From assembly GCA_020632875.1 (NCBI GenBank), contig JACKET010000005.1, positions 310,001-374,000 of the forward strand: DNA of 64,000 bases. Direction: 5' to 3'. The translations under genes and the position numbers were made by a program. Under the pieces are notes generated by a model, which saw only the letters and a program-made list of their open reading frames with translations, ran no database searches and was not told the origin of the DNA. Shown here piece by piece: positions 31,601-39,609 of the stretch. Origin of the DNA: Alphaproteobacteria bacterium. Lineage in GTDB: Bacteria > Myxococcota_A > UBA796 > GCA-2862545. Positions within the stretch are counted from its first letter, which is position 1, and each line of letters begins with the position of its first letter.

Positions 31601-31880
31601 TCTTGGAGCTCACCTTCTTCACGCCGTCGAGCCCGCGCACGGCCTCTTCGACCGCCAGCACGATGCCCTGCTCCACCTCGGTCGGCGAGGCGCCGGGGTA
31701 GGGGATGCTCACCGTGATGATGTCGAGGGTGAAGCTCGGGAAGACCTCCTGGGTCGTCCGGAACATCCCGACGATGCCGGCGGCGATGATGACGAACATC
31801 AGGAGGTTCGCGGCGACGCCGTTGCGCGCCATCCACGAGATCGGGCCCTTCTCCGGGCCCTCGGGGGTCTCGGTGCTCAT
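28620..31880 (-). CDS. RND-family efflux transporter permease
   Basis: A 1,086-residue inner-membrane antiporter of the AcrB/HAE type. It has twelve membrane helices in two halves, two large periplasmic loops, and the TM4 acidic pair in LVVDDAIIVGEN, which is used for proton relay. The length is normal for the family. The N-terminus (ISWMARNGVAANLLM) is typical. Its ATG overlaps the adaptor stop (ATGA), so pump and adaptor are coupled. It should form a tripartite complex with the adjacent adaptor and TolC-like proteins. Hydrophobic drugs or lipids are the usual substrates; the exact one cannot be read from sequence. Confidence 0.95.
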   Translation of the reverse strand: MSTETPEGPEKGPISWMARNGVAANLLMFVIIAAGIVGMFRTTQEVFPSFTLDIITVSIPYPGASPTEVEQGIVLAVEEAVRGLDGVKKVSSKSSEGVGTVSVELLLGADRQQGLADVKSAVDGITSFPEEALEPRVSLVSNRREVISLVISGDQDLETLHGLAEKVRTDLTTNPDVRVPVPVLGTYLPMTRPGEAVTQAEIFGIRPLEVSIEIPREAIEAHGLSLTNVAQQIRLQSQEIPGGAVKTEGGEILVRVDSRRRTAKDFADIELRGTATGARLRLGDVATIIDGYADTDQESFYNGRRAVRVTAYRVGNETPRGVAGTVRAYADKLRAELPENVSVDIWADDSIILDERIELLVRNGAMGLVLVFFVLALLLDLRLAFWVGLGIPISFMGTFFLMPAMDISINMVSLFAFIVTLGLVVDDAIIVGENVHEKTERGIPGMTAAIEGAQEMAVPVAFAVLTTCAAFAPMLFVPGVMGKIFRLMPVVVISVLVFSLVESFFVLPAHLGHTPAAFDLLGRWFGWVTRPIEWVRIRVSGGLDSFTHKLYRPILEVALRYRYVTAAAAVAAFLLTIGVIGSGLVPFRFFPKLEGDKLVATARYPYGTPAAKTAEVQRALEEGAFRAIDANGGRDILIGMFSRLGEGPIQGGPAGGAVDSGSHMVTVELFVVPTDQRDISAEELAFAWEEQLPSFPGLESLVINSSVGPGAGAAVDVQLIHAENDVLAAASNELTDVLRTYPSLTNIENAYSNGKPQLDYDLKPLASTMSLTAADLGNQVRAAFYGAEALREQRGRNEVKVMVRLPEDQRASEYDLEELRITTPAGRQVPLGYVADYERTQAPTSISRERGRRMVEVKAELAKGYASSREIIQSLEEEILPGLKEKYPGLQAEFAGAQREQSEAMGSLGWNFLLSAFVIYALLAVPFRSYLQPLIIMSAIPMGLVGAVGGHLVMGYELSMISSFGIVALAGVVVNDSLVLVDASNGYRAAGATPFEAVVMGGTRRMRPILLTSLTTFMGLAPMIAEPSVQARFLIPMAISLGFGVLFTTFVTLLLIPALYLILEDVIETVLSVFRLAPATPSAEVG

Positions 31881-33169
31881 CCGGCCTCCTCGATGGGCTT
31901 CACGAGCTGTCCGTCGATGGGGAGGGCGAGCGGGCTGGTCACGAGGCGGTCACCGGGCTCGATACCGCCTGTCACGATGACGCTCTCCGGGGTCCGCCAG
32001 CCCACCGTCACGTTGCGGCGCCGCAGGGTGTCCTCCGGGTCGACGACCCACGCGTACTCGCCCTTCTCGAGCGCCGTGCGCGGGATCTCCCAGGTGTTCT
32101 CGAGCGACTTGCCGGTGATGGCGACATCCACCCAAGCGCCCGGCAGCAGCGGCAGCCCCTCGCCGACGAGTGGGTCGGGGATCTCGACGAGCAGCTGCGC
32201 GGTTCGCGTCTGCGGATCGAGCTGCCCCATGAGCTGGAGCACCTTGCCTTCGCGGACGATGGCGTCGGGGCCGAGCTTCTGCACGATGCTCGCGGTGCTC
32301 CCGGCGTCGGCCGTGATGCCGGGAACGTCGATGCCCGACAGCTTCTCGACCGGCAGGCTGACCTGCACCCAGAACGCCTCGGTGCCCACGAGCGTCGCGA
32401 CGGGCGACGCGGGACCGACGATCTGCCCCGGATCCACGGCCTCTTCGATGACCATCGCGTCGAACGGCGCCGTGACGCGGGTTCGGCCGAGGTTCGCCTG
32501 CGCCTGCTCGAGGGCGGCGAGGGCCGCTTCGTGCGCGGCCTCGGCGGTGGCGAGGTGCGGCTTGCGGAGCGCGAGGTCGGCGTCGACCTTCGCCTTGTCG
32601 CCGAGCAGCTCCCACTCGCGCCGGGCGACCTCGCCGCGGTTGCGCTCGAGGGCCAGCTCGAGCTCGGCCTGCTTCACGGCGCGCTCCTGGGCCTCGACGG
32701 CGGCGCGGTAGTCGCGGCTGTCGAGCTGCACGAGCAGGTCGCCCTTCCGGAAACGCCCGCCGGGCACGAGCTTGTCGGACTGCGTCACGACCTTGCCCTG
32801 CACCTCGGCGGCCAGGCGCACCTGCTTGGCCGGCACGACGACGCCGCTGCCCTCGATGTTCGCGGGCAGCGCGCGCGCTTCGAGCGTCGCGACCGAGACC
32901 TCCGGCACGGCGGCCTCGACAGCCGTGCGCTCGGCGTGGGGGCGCATCGCGAACAGGAAGCCCATGCACACGACTCCGCCCACGACCACGGCCCCGGGCA
33001 CGAAGATCCGCGTGAGGAGCCACGTGAGCGGGCCCATCGCGGCCTCCATGCGCGCCTCGCCGGGGTCGGTGGGCGGCTCGGGGTCGGGCGGCCGCGCGGA
33101 CGGTGCGGGCTCGGGCGTGACGCCCAGCGCCTTGCGCGAGAAGGTCTCGGTGTCCTGTTCGCTGCTCAT
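31877..33169 (-). CDS. RND efflux periplasmic adaptor (membrane fusion protein)
   Basis: A 430-residue HlyD/AcrA-type adaptor. A Pro-rich cytoplasmic N-terminus of about 50 residues precedes one membrane anchor (ILTRIFVPGAVVVGGVVCMG, about residues 53-73). Barrel-sandwich/lipoyl halves flank a coiled-coil hairpin (about 130-205, with KVDADLALRKPH and ALAALEQAQANL), followed by beta-barrel and membrane-proximal domains. It overlaps the transporter gene downstream and the outer-membrane gene upstream by 4 bp each. The long N-terminal extension is larger than usual. Confidence 0.93.
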   Translation of the reverse strand: MSSEQDTETFSRKALGVTPEPAPSARPPDPEPPTDPGEARMEAAMGPLTWLLTRIFVPGAVVVGGVVCMGFLFAMRPHAERTAVEAAVPEVSVATLEARALPANIEGSGVVVPAKQVRLAAEVQGKVVTQSDKLVPGGRFRKGDLLVQLDSRDYRAAVEAQERAVKQAELELALERNRGEVARREWELLGDKAKVDADLALRKPHLATAEAAHEAALAALEQAQANLGRTRVTAPFDAMVIEEAVDPGQIVGPASPVATLVGTEAFWVQVSLPVEKLSGIDVPGITADAGSTASIVQKLGPDAIVREGKVLQLMGQLDPQTRTAQLLVEIPDPLVGEGLPLLPGAWVDVAITGKSLENTWEIPRTALEKGEYAWVVDPEDTLRRRNVTVGWRTPESVIVTGGIEPGDRLVTSPLALPIDGQLVKPIEEAG

Positions 33170-34566
33170 CGTGCGTCTCCGATGGACTCGGCCACGTCCG
33201 CCGGCCAGCTACCGCCGAGGGCGTCGTGGAGCTGGATGCGGGCCGAGATCAGCTGGCGCTGGCTGTCGAGCTTCGCGAGCTCGGCGGCCTGGTGGGTGGT
33301 CTGGGAGGTGAGGAGGGCCAGGTAGTTGCCGATGCCCGCGACGTATTGCGTGCGGGCCTCTTCCCACGCCTGGCGGGCGGCCTCCTCCTGTGCGGAGGTG
33401 GCCTCGAGGTGGGCCGCGCGCTGCCGCTCGAGCACGAGCGCGCTCTCGACCTCGAGAACGGCGTTGGCGGCGAGCTGCGTGTACGCGTGGACGTTCGCGA
33501 CCTCGGCGGCACGCGCGCTCTCGATGCCGTAGTGCGTGCGGCCGCCCTGGAAGAGCGGGACGGAGACCGACGCGCTCGCCGTCCAGAAGGTCTGGGACTT
33601 GAGCTCGGTCTCGTTGAAGAACTGCCAGCCCGCCTGCCCCTGGATGCGGAGCGTCGGGAGGAGCTGGCGGACGGCGGTGTTCTTGCGCGCGGTCGCGGCG
33701 TCGAGCCGGTACTCGGCGGCCCGCAGGTCGGGGCGGCTCAACACGAGGTCGGCCGGGATCCCGGCGTCGGGGACGGGCGGCAGGGCGGGCAGGCGCTCGG
33801 AGACGCCCGGCACGACGGTCGCGGGCGGCAGGGCCAGCGCCACGGCGAGCTGCTGCTCGAGGGTGGTGACCTGGGCGCGCGCCAGCGGCACCTGGGCGCG
33901 GACCGTCGCGGCCTGCTGGCGCTGCTGGAGCAGGTCGACGGCCGTGGCGTCGCCGCCCTGGTACCGCAGCTCGACGATCTCGAGCAGCGCCTCGGTCGCC
34001 TGCTGCTGGCGCTCGACGATCTCGACCCGCTGGCGCGCCGTGACGAGGTCGAAGTACCCCTCGGCCACGCGGGTCGCGAACGCGAGGATGACGGCGTCGC
34101 GGTCGCCCTCGGCCGCACGGGCATCGTGACGCGAGGCGCGGATGTTCTCGGTGTTCTTCAGGAACACGTCGGGCTCCCAGGCCGCCGTGAAGGCCGCGGA
34201 GCCGGTCTGGTACGTCTTCGGCGGCTCGGGCGCGCCGGGCACCTGGAACCCGCCGAACTGGAAGCCGCGCGTGGCCGTGGGGGCCAGGGTGCCGCTCACG
34301 TCGAAGCTGATCTGCGGGCTGACGCTCGCGAAGGTCTGCTTGCTGGCGGCGTTCGTGGCGTGGGCGCGCGCGACGCTCGCCCGCAGGTCGCGGTTCGCGG
34401 AGACCGCGGCGGTCATGATCTGCGAGAGCCCCGGGTCGCCGAACGTGTCCCACCACGCGCCCTCGACGCGGGCTTCGCCGTCTTCGCCGGCCCATGCGGG
34501 CAGGGCGTCGGGCCGGACGAGATCGTCGCGAGGGCTCGCGAATGCGGTGAGCAGGAAGAGGATCAC
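33166..34566 (-). CDS. TolC-like outer membrane efflux protein
   Basis: A 466-residue outer-membrane factor with two OEP repeats. Long helical segments carry typical motifs (TAAVSANRDLRASVARAH, LRYQGGDATAVDLLQQRQQ, LSRPDLRAAEYRLDAATA). The short signal MILFLLTAFA ends in Ala-Ser with no lipobox Cys, unlike NodT-type lipoproteins. The GTG at 34566 lies four bases after GGAGG and overlaps the TetR stop as GTGA. It forms the exit duct of the efflux complex. Confidence 0.92.
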   Translation of the reverse strand: MILFLLTAFASPRDDLVRPDALPAWAGEDGEARVEGAWWDTFGDPGLSQIMTAAVSANRDLRASVARAHATNAASKQTFASVSPQISFDVSGTLAPTATRGFQFGGFQVPGAPEPPKTYQTGSAAFTAAWEPDVFLKNTENIRASRHDARAAEGDRDAVILAFATRVAEGYFDLVTARQRVEIVERQQQATEALLEIVELRYQGGDATAVDLLQQRQQAATVRAQVPLARAQVTTLEQQLAVALALPPATVVPGVSERLPALPPVPDAGIPADLVLSRPDLRAAEYRLDAATARKNTAVRQLLPTLRIQGQAGWQFFNETELKSQTFWTASASVSVPLFQGGRTHYGIESARAAEVANVHAYTQLAANAVLEVESALVLERQRAAHLEATSAQEEAARQAWEEARTQYVAGIGNYLALLTSQTTHQAAELAKLDSQRQLISARIQLHDALGGSWPADVAESIGDAR

Positions 34567-35150
34567 CGGGCCTCCTCGACGCCGTTGACGAACACGTCGA
34601 CGACGTTGCGGATGTAGTCGGAGGGGTCGTCGGGGAAGGGCGCGCCGACGTGCTTCATGAAGGCGCGCACGTGCAGCGTGCCGAGGAACGCGGTCGCGAG
34701 GTCGACGGGCGGCACCTGGCGGACCCGCCCCTGCTCGCACGCCTTCACGAACCAGCGGGTCATCGCGATGTTCGTGCGGATGGGCGGGGGGATGTCGTAG
34801 CTCGCGAACAGGTCGTCCTTGTCGAAGCCGCTGGCGTGCAGCGTCGCGACGCAGGGCACGATCTCCTGGAAGAACGAGAAGACGCTGTGCGCGATGGCGA
34901 CGAGCTGGTCGGCGATGGGCCCCTCGGTGGGGCCGGCCTCCATGAGGTCGACGAACGGCGGGACCGCGGGCGGCAGCAGGGCCGCCATCATCAGGTCTTT
35001 CTTGGTCTTGAAGCGCTTGAACAGCGCGGCCTGCGAGAGGCCGACCCGCTCGGCGATGACGGTCGTGGAGACGCCCGGGCCCTGCTCGAGGAAGCAGGCG
35101 CGCGCGATCTCGAGGATCTCGTGGTCTGAGAACTGGCGTGGACGGGCCAT
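34563..35150 (-). CDS. TetR-family transcriptional regulator of the efflux operon
   Basis: A regulator of 195 residues starting at the ATG at 35150 (MARPRQFSD). An in-frame TTG-type extension to 35207 would run through the operator, so it is rejected. The N-terminal helix-turn-helix is clear (TTVIAERVGLSQAALFKRFKTKKDLM). The C-terminal ligand domain is TetR_C-like. It is the first gene of the operon and overlaps the TolC-like gene by 4 bp. The tandem palindromes just upstream of its start (35173-35208) are its likely operator, giving autoregulation with derepression when a pump substrate binds. Confidence 0.93.
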   Translation of the reverse strand: MARPRQFSDHEILEIARACFLEQGPGVSTTVIAERVGLSQAALFKRFKTKKDLMMAALLPPAVPPFVDLMEAGPTEGPIADQLVAIAHSVFSFFQEIVPCVATLHASGFDKDDLFASYDIPPPIRTNIAMTRWFVKACEQGRVRQVPPVDLATAFLGTLHVRAFMKHVGAPFPDDPSDYIRNVVDVFVNGVEEAR

Positions 35151-35172
35151 GGAGCGCCAACGGGGTCGGGTG

Positions 35173-35208
35173 AGTGAGCACTCACTAACCAGTGAGTGAG
35201 CAATCACT
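35173..35208 (-). promoter_or_regulatory. tandem TetR-type operator palindromes
   Basis: Two near-identical 14-bp palindromic sites, AGTGAGCACTCACT (35173-35186) and AGTGAGCAATCACT (35195-35208), start 22 bp apart, about two helical turns on the same face of the DNA. They lie 23 bp upstream of the TetR start codon in an otherwise GC-rich region. This fits cooperative binding of two TetR dimers over the operon promoter. Confidence 0.8.
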
Positions 35209-35322
35209 TACCCAGGTGTCGGCGGCCGGGTTGTCACAGATTGTCACTGCTGTGCGAAGTCGCACGATCGGTGCGAACGCCCCCCGCTCGATCGGGACCG
35301 CAGGCCGTGCGGCGGCCTGCGT
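35209..35322. other. intergenic region upstream of efflux operon
   Basis: The region between the TetR operator and the end of the Cache-kinase gene. It contains two TTGTCAC motifs (TTGTCACAGATTGTCACTG) that could be part of the reverse-strand promoter. No clear -35/-10 pair could be fixed. Confidence 0.4.
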
Positions 35323-38037
35323 CTACTGACCGACGGCCGCGAGCAGCGGGTCGGTGGGGCCGCGGACGACGTAGTACCAGTCGAGCGACGCCATCCGGTT
35401 GTAGACGATGATCTCGTCACCGACCTCGAGGTAGCCGCTGCGGCGCTGCTTCACGGCCTCGACCACGACGGGGTTCTCGAAGAGCTGAGGCGCTTCGTCG
35501 GTCATGCCGCGCTTCATCTTCTGCGGGTCGAAGATCACGCGCCCCGAGGTGTCGAGCAGGACCGCTTTGGCCCCGGCGTCGGCGAGCTCCTTCGCTTCGA
35601 GGATCTCGTTCGCGAGGTAGTCGAAGCCCACGTCGATGCCGACGACGCCCATCAGGTCGCCGGAGCGGTCGAACAGCGGCATCGAGCACGAGACCACGGT
35701 GCCGATGCGACCGCCGTCGTCGTCGCTCTCGGGCAGGCCCCACTGCGGGCCCTTCGACTTCGCGGCGTTCTGGTACCAGGGCTTCTCGCGCGGGTCGTAG
35801 CCGCCGATGTAGCCGCCGTGGCCGGGGTAGACGTTGTAGGCGCCGTTCTGCAGGCCGATGTAGGTCCAGGCGATCGGCGTGCCCACGTCGGTGATCGCGT
35901 GCGCTGCCCGCAGCGGCGTCATGGTGGCGGCCTCTTCGGAGAGGCTGCGCAGCAGGACCTTGCGGTAGTGCCGGTTCATCGGGTCGAGCTTGGGGAGCGT
36001 CAGCAGCCTGTCGGCGGCCGGCATGCCTTCGGGCACGACGAACGTGGACTTCGTCACGCTGACGGGGATGCGGTACCGGCGCGACTCTGCGAGGTCGGGC
36101 GGGCCCTTCTCGTCGTTGTAGTCCTGCGAGGTGTAGATGCGGCTGCTCGACTCGCCCAGCACGAGGAGATCCTCGGCGGAGGCCGCCAGCACGGCGAGGA
36201 GGCCCTCGAGCCGCAGGAACTGCCCGTCGACGAAGCTCGACTGGCGACCCACGGTCGTGACGAGGTTCGAGACCGACTGCTCGCGGGCCGCGGCGCGCGA
36301 CAGCGACACCTGCGTCCAGATGCCGATGAAGGTCACGAACACGAAGCTCATGAAGATGACCATCATCGCGGCGAGCAGGGTGAGCTGCCGGTGCCGGCCC
36401 GTCCACCGGACCAGGGCCTGCCACGGGTTGTCGGGCTTGGCTTTTACGGCTTCGCCGCGCAGGAAGCGGCGGATGTCGTCACCCAGGTGGTCGACCGTGG
36501 TGTAGCGGCGCTTCGGGTCGACCTGCGTGGCCTTCGTGACGATGGCCACGATCTCGGGCGGGATGCGCTCGCGGAACGCGTGCACCAGGCGGTCGACCTC
36601 GCCCTCCTGCTGGCGCGTGAGGAGGTGCAGCCGGTTCTTCCCGGTGACGGCCTCCTTCAGGCTCACGAGCTCGAACAGGATGAGCCCGAGGGCGTACTGG
36701 TCGCTCGCGCCCGTGAGCTCTTCGGTGCGGCCGTCGGCCTGCTCGGGCGACATGTAGCCGACCGTGCCGATGATGAGCTCGCCTTCGTCCTCCATGCCCT
36801 CGACGACGGGCTTCTCGTCGAAGTGGCCCTCCATCAGGTGCGCGATGCCCCAGTCCATCACGTACACCTCGCCGAACTCGCCGAGCATGATGTTCTCGGG
36901 CTTGAGGTCGCGGTGGACGACCCCGCGGGCGTTGGCGAAGGCGATGGCGTCGCAGACCTTCAGGAACATGTCGAGCCGACCTTCGAGCGAATGGTCTTCG
37001 TCGATGGACTTCCGGGACTTGTAGAGGTCGCGGGTCTCGCGGATGAGGTCTTCGACCGTGCGCCCGCGGATGAGCTTCATCGTGTAGGCGGCTTCGCCCT
37101 CGAGGGCGTAGACCGGCACGATGTTCGGGTGCTCGAGCTGCGCGGTGATCTGGGCCTCGGCGGCGAACTTGCTCGCCAGCGCCGGCTGCTCCGCGATCTC
37201 GTCGGACATCTCCTTGTAGGCGATCTTCCGGTGGAGGATCTTGTCCTTCGCGAGGTGCACGCTGCCCATCGCGCCTTCGCCGACGAGGCCGGTGAACTCG
37301 TAGTGGGCTTCGTCGCGGCGCTTCTGGACGGGCTCGCGCGTGGGACGCTTGCGCTGGCGCTCGGGCTTCTGCGTCTTGGTCGACAGCGCGTCGGTCTCGG
37401 CCCAGCCGCCGTCGCTGCGCTTGCGGAACATCGTCCGCTTCTTGCTCGACTCTTCGTCTTCGTCGGGGGCGTTCTGGAAGTCGGGGACGAACGCCAGGCC
37501 ACGACCCGGCGAGGTCGGCGTCATCGGCTCGGGCGGCGCGGGGTCGCGCGGCGGTGCCGGCTTCTTCGGGGCGTCGGACGTGGGCTTCGACTTCGCGGCG
37601 GCCTTCGGGGGCTCGGCCTTCGGTGGCTCGGCCTTCGGCGGCTCGGCCTTCGGAGGCGGGGGCTTCTGGGCTGCAGGCTTCTCGGGGGCCGTCGCGGGCT
37701 TCGCGGCCATGGGCTGACCCGCGGCCTCTTCCGTCATCTTGATCAGGTCGCTGGCTTTCGCGAGGACCGTCGCCTCTTCTTCGCCTTCTTCGTCGTCGCC
37801 CCAGTCGATCGGAGCGAGGGCGCCTTCACCGCCGCTCTTCGGCTTCTCGAACCCCAGCGTTCCGTCGTCGGCGAGCTGCTTCACGAGCTCGTCGGAGATC
37901 AGCCCGAAGTCGTGGAGGTGGATGAGGAACTCGACGACGTCGGCCTCGCCCGTCTCTGCCACGAACTCTTCGTAGAGTGCATCGAAGTCCTGGTCCAGCT
38001 CGGGCTGAACCGCCTTCTTGACCTCGTCCAGAATCAC
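35323..38037 (-). CDS. Ser/Thr protein kinase fused to an extracytoplasmic Cache sensor domain
   Basis: A 904-residue transmembrane kinase. An acidic N-terminal domain (about residues 1-70) and a Pro/Lys repeat linker (PPKAEPPKAEPPKAE) precede a Hanks-type kinase: GEGAMGSV near 250, HRDLKPEN near 375, VMDWGIAH near 394, YMSPEQ. One membrane helix lies near 557-580. The C-terminal third is a double-Cache-like sensor with the characteristic REKPWYQNA and GVVGIDVGFDYL. Cache domains are common in histidine kinases and chemoreceptors; on Ser/Thr kinases they are less usual. Start is GTG with a weak ribosome site. The ligand is unknown. Confidence 0.9.
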   Translation of the reverse strand: MILDEVKKAVQPELDQDFDALYEEFVAETGEADVVEFLIHLHDFGLISDELVKQLADDGTLGFEKPKSGGEGALAPIDWGDDEEGEEEATVLAKASDLIKMTEEAAGQPMAAKPATAPEKPAAQKPPPPKAEPPKAEPPKAEPPKAAAKSKPTSDAPKKPAPPRDPAPPEPMTPTSPGRGLAFVPDFQNAPDEDEESSKKRTMFRKRSDGGWAETDALSTKTQKPERQRKRPTREPVQKRRDEAHYEFTGLVGEGAMGSVHLAKDKILHRKIAYKEMSDEIAEQPALASKFAAEAQITAQLEHPNIVPVYALEGEAAYTMKLIRGRTVEDLIRETRDLYKSRKSIDEDHSLEGRLDMFLKVCDAIAFANARGVVHRDLKPENIMLGEFGEVYVMDWGIAHLMEGHFDEKPVVEGMEDEGELIIGTVGYMSPEQADGRTEELTGASDQYALGLILFELVSLKEAVTGKNRLHLLTRQQEGEVDRLVHAFRERIPPEIVAIVTKATQVDPKRRYTTVDHLGDDIRRFLRGEAVKAKPDNPWQALVRWTGRHRQLTLLAAMMVIFMSFVFVTFIGIWTQVSLSRAAAREQSVSNLVTTVGRQSSFVDGQFLRLEGLLAVLAASAEDLLVLGESSSRIYTSQDYNDEKGPPDLAESRRYRIPVSVTKSTFVVPEGMPAADRLLTLPKLDPMNRHYRKVLLRSLSEEAATMTPLRAAHAITDVGTPIAWTYIGLQNGAYNVYPGHGGYIGGYDPREKPWYQNAAKSKGPQWGLPESDDDGGRIGTVVSCSMPLFDRSGDLMGVVGIDVGFDYLANEILEAKELADAGAKAVLLDTSGRVIFDPQKMKRGMTDEAPQLFENPVVVEAVKQRRSGYLEVGDEIIVYNRMASLDWYYVVRGPTDPLLAAVGQ

Positions 38038-38100
38038 GCCAGGGAACCCCGTGCGCGAAAAGTACCACGAGTATGCCCCTCTGCGTGGGACAGTCTCATG

Positions 38101-39111
38101 TCAGTCCGGCTCGAGCGCGATGATGCCGGCCTTCGGCATCGCGGCCCGGATGCGCGCTTCGATGCGATCGACCTCGTCGCCCACGTCGTCGACCACCGCC
38201 TCGCCGAACTCGGCCAGGAAGGCGCGCAGCGCGTCGGGGTCGCCCTCGATCCGCGCCCGGATGGCGTCGAGGTCGTGGGAGTCGAGGAAACGCTCGGCGA
38301 AGTAGGCGCCGTCGAAGTCGAGCTCGGCGGAGATCCGCATCGCCTCGGCGCCCACGACGAGCGCCTTCTGCTGGACGATGCGCTCGATGGCGGGCTCGCT
38401 CTCGAGGATGGCCCGGATGGCGTCGCGCTCGCGGGGGTGCACGGCACGCCCGACCAGCAGCTGGGCGTTCTTCCAGATGAGGAACACGGCGACGAGGCCG
38501 AGCAGGGCGCCGATCGCCAGCGAGCCGATCGCGTCCCAGTACGGCTGGTGCGTCCATTCGGAGAGGGCCACGGCGGCCAGCGCGATGAGCACGCCCGTGA
38601 CCGCGGCACTGTCTTCGAGGAGCACCGCCACGCCGAACGGATCGTCGGTGGTCTTCAGGTGCTCGACGAACCCGATGCCGAGCTCGTGGGCCTGGTGCCG
38701 GAGCCCCCGGACGGCGATGGCCAGCGTGGCCCCCTCGGCGACCAGCGCGAAGAGCAGGATGGCGATGTTCACCGTCTGGTCTTCGTGGGTGACGTGCGGG
38801 TGCTGCAGCGACTCGATGCCGTGCATCACGGTCACGCCGCAGCCGAGGAAGAAGATGCCGACCGCGCTGATGAGCGCCCAGACGAACGCCTCGCGGCCGT
38901 ATCCCGCCGGGTGGTCGTCGTCGGGCGGCCGGCTCGCGCGCTTCATGCCGACGGCGAGCAGCACCTGGTTGCCGACGTCGGCCGTGGAGTGGATGCCCTC
39001 GGAGAACATCGCCCCGCTGCCGGTCAGGGCGAACCCGACGAACTTCGCGAGCGTGACCACGGAGTTCGCTCCGATGGCCGCATAGACGGCGAGCTTGCTT
39101 CCGCCGGCCAC
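38101..39111 (-). CDS. cation diffusion facilitator (CDF) family transporter
   Basis: A 336-residue inner-membrane metal/proton antiporter. The GTG at 39111 follows AGGAGG four bases upstream. TM2 carries MFSEGIHSTADVGNQ with the HxxxD metal site, and the second site is near LLEDSAAVTGVL in TM5. Six helices are followed by a cytoplasmic dimerisation domain that senses metal. The likely substrates are Zn, Fe or Mn. It lies 36 bp downstream of thioredoxin and probably shares its transcript. Confidence 0.9.
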   Translation of the reverse strand: MAGGSKLAVYAAIGANSVVTLAKFVGFALTGSGAMFSEGIHSTADVGNQVLLAVGMKRASRPPDDDHPAGYGREAFVWALISAVGIFFLGCGVTVMHGIESLQHPHVTHEDQTVNIAILLFALVAEGATLAIAVRGLRHQAHELGIGFVEHLKTTDDPFGVAVLLEDSAAVTGVLIALAAVALSEWTHQPYWDAIGSLAIGALLGLVAVFLIWKNAQLLVGRAVHPRERDAIRAILESEPAIERIVQQKALVVGAEAMRISAELDFDGAYFAERFLDSHDLDAIRARIEGDPDALRAFLAEFGEAVVDDVGDEVDRIEARIRAAMPKAGIIALEPD

Positions 39112-39147
39112 GGCGCCTCCTGTGCGGGCCCCGCGGGGCCCGGGGGA

Positions 39148-39477
39148 TCAGACGTGGGCCTGCACGAGGCGACGGATGGCCTGCACACCGCCGGCGGCGC
39201 CCTGCTGACGCGCCACTTCGGCGCCGTTCTTGAAGACGATCAGCGTGGGGATGCTGGACACGCGGTAGCTCATCGCCGTCTTCATGTTGGTCTGGATGTC
39301 GAGCTTCACGACCTTCAGCGCGCCCTCGTGCTCGTCGGCGACGGAGTGCACGGCCGGCGCGAGCGCCTTGCAGGGGCCGCACCACTCGGCCCAGAAGTCG
39401 ACCAGGACGGGCCGTTCGGACTTCAGGACCTCGGACTCGAAGTTGGAATCGGTGACATCGGACACGGTGGCGGACAT
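39148..39477 (-). CDS. trxA: thioredoxin
   Basis: A 109-residue classical thioredoxin with active site WCGPC (FWAEWCGPCKALAP, Cys near residues 32 and 35), the buried Asp and the cis-Pro loop SIPTLIVFKNG. Length and motifs match TrxA. GGAGAG precedes the ATG. It is divergent from the heme operon across a 132-bp gap and is followed by the CDF transporter. Confidence 0.95.
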   Translation of the reverse strand: MSATVSDVTDSNFESEVLKSERPVLVDFWAEWCGPCKALAPAVHSVADEHEGALKVVKLDIQTNMKTAMSYRVSSIPTLIVFKNGAEVARQQGAAGGVQAIRRLVQAHV

Positions 39478-39609
39478 TCGACTCTCCGGCGCTGGAGCCC
39501 GCTACATAAGTACGGCGAACCTGCTCCGGCAACCGTCGGGAGCGGGCGATCGCGAGGTTCGTGCGCGGCGGCGGTCGAGACTTGGCCCCCCGCGTACTAA
39601 GCTGCCGTC

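Noticed and set aside
34563..35207. TetR start at 35207
   Set aside because: It would translate through the tandem operator and adds 19 atypical residues. The ATG at 35150 begins directly before the DNA-binding domain.
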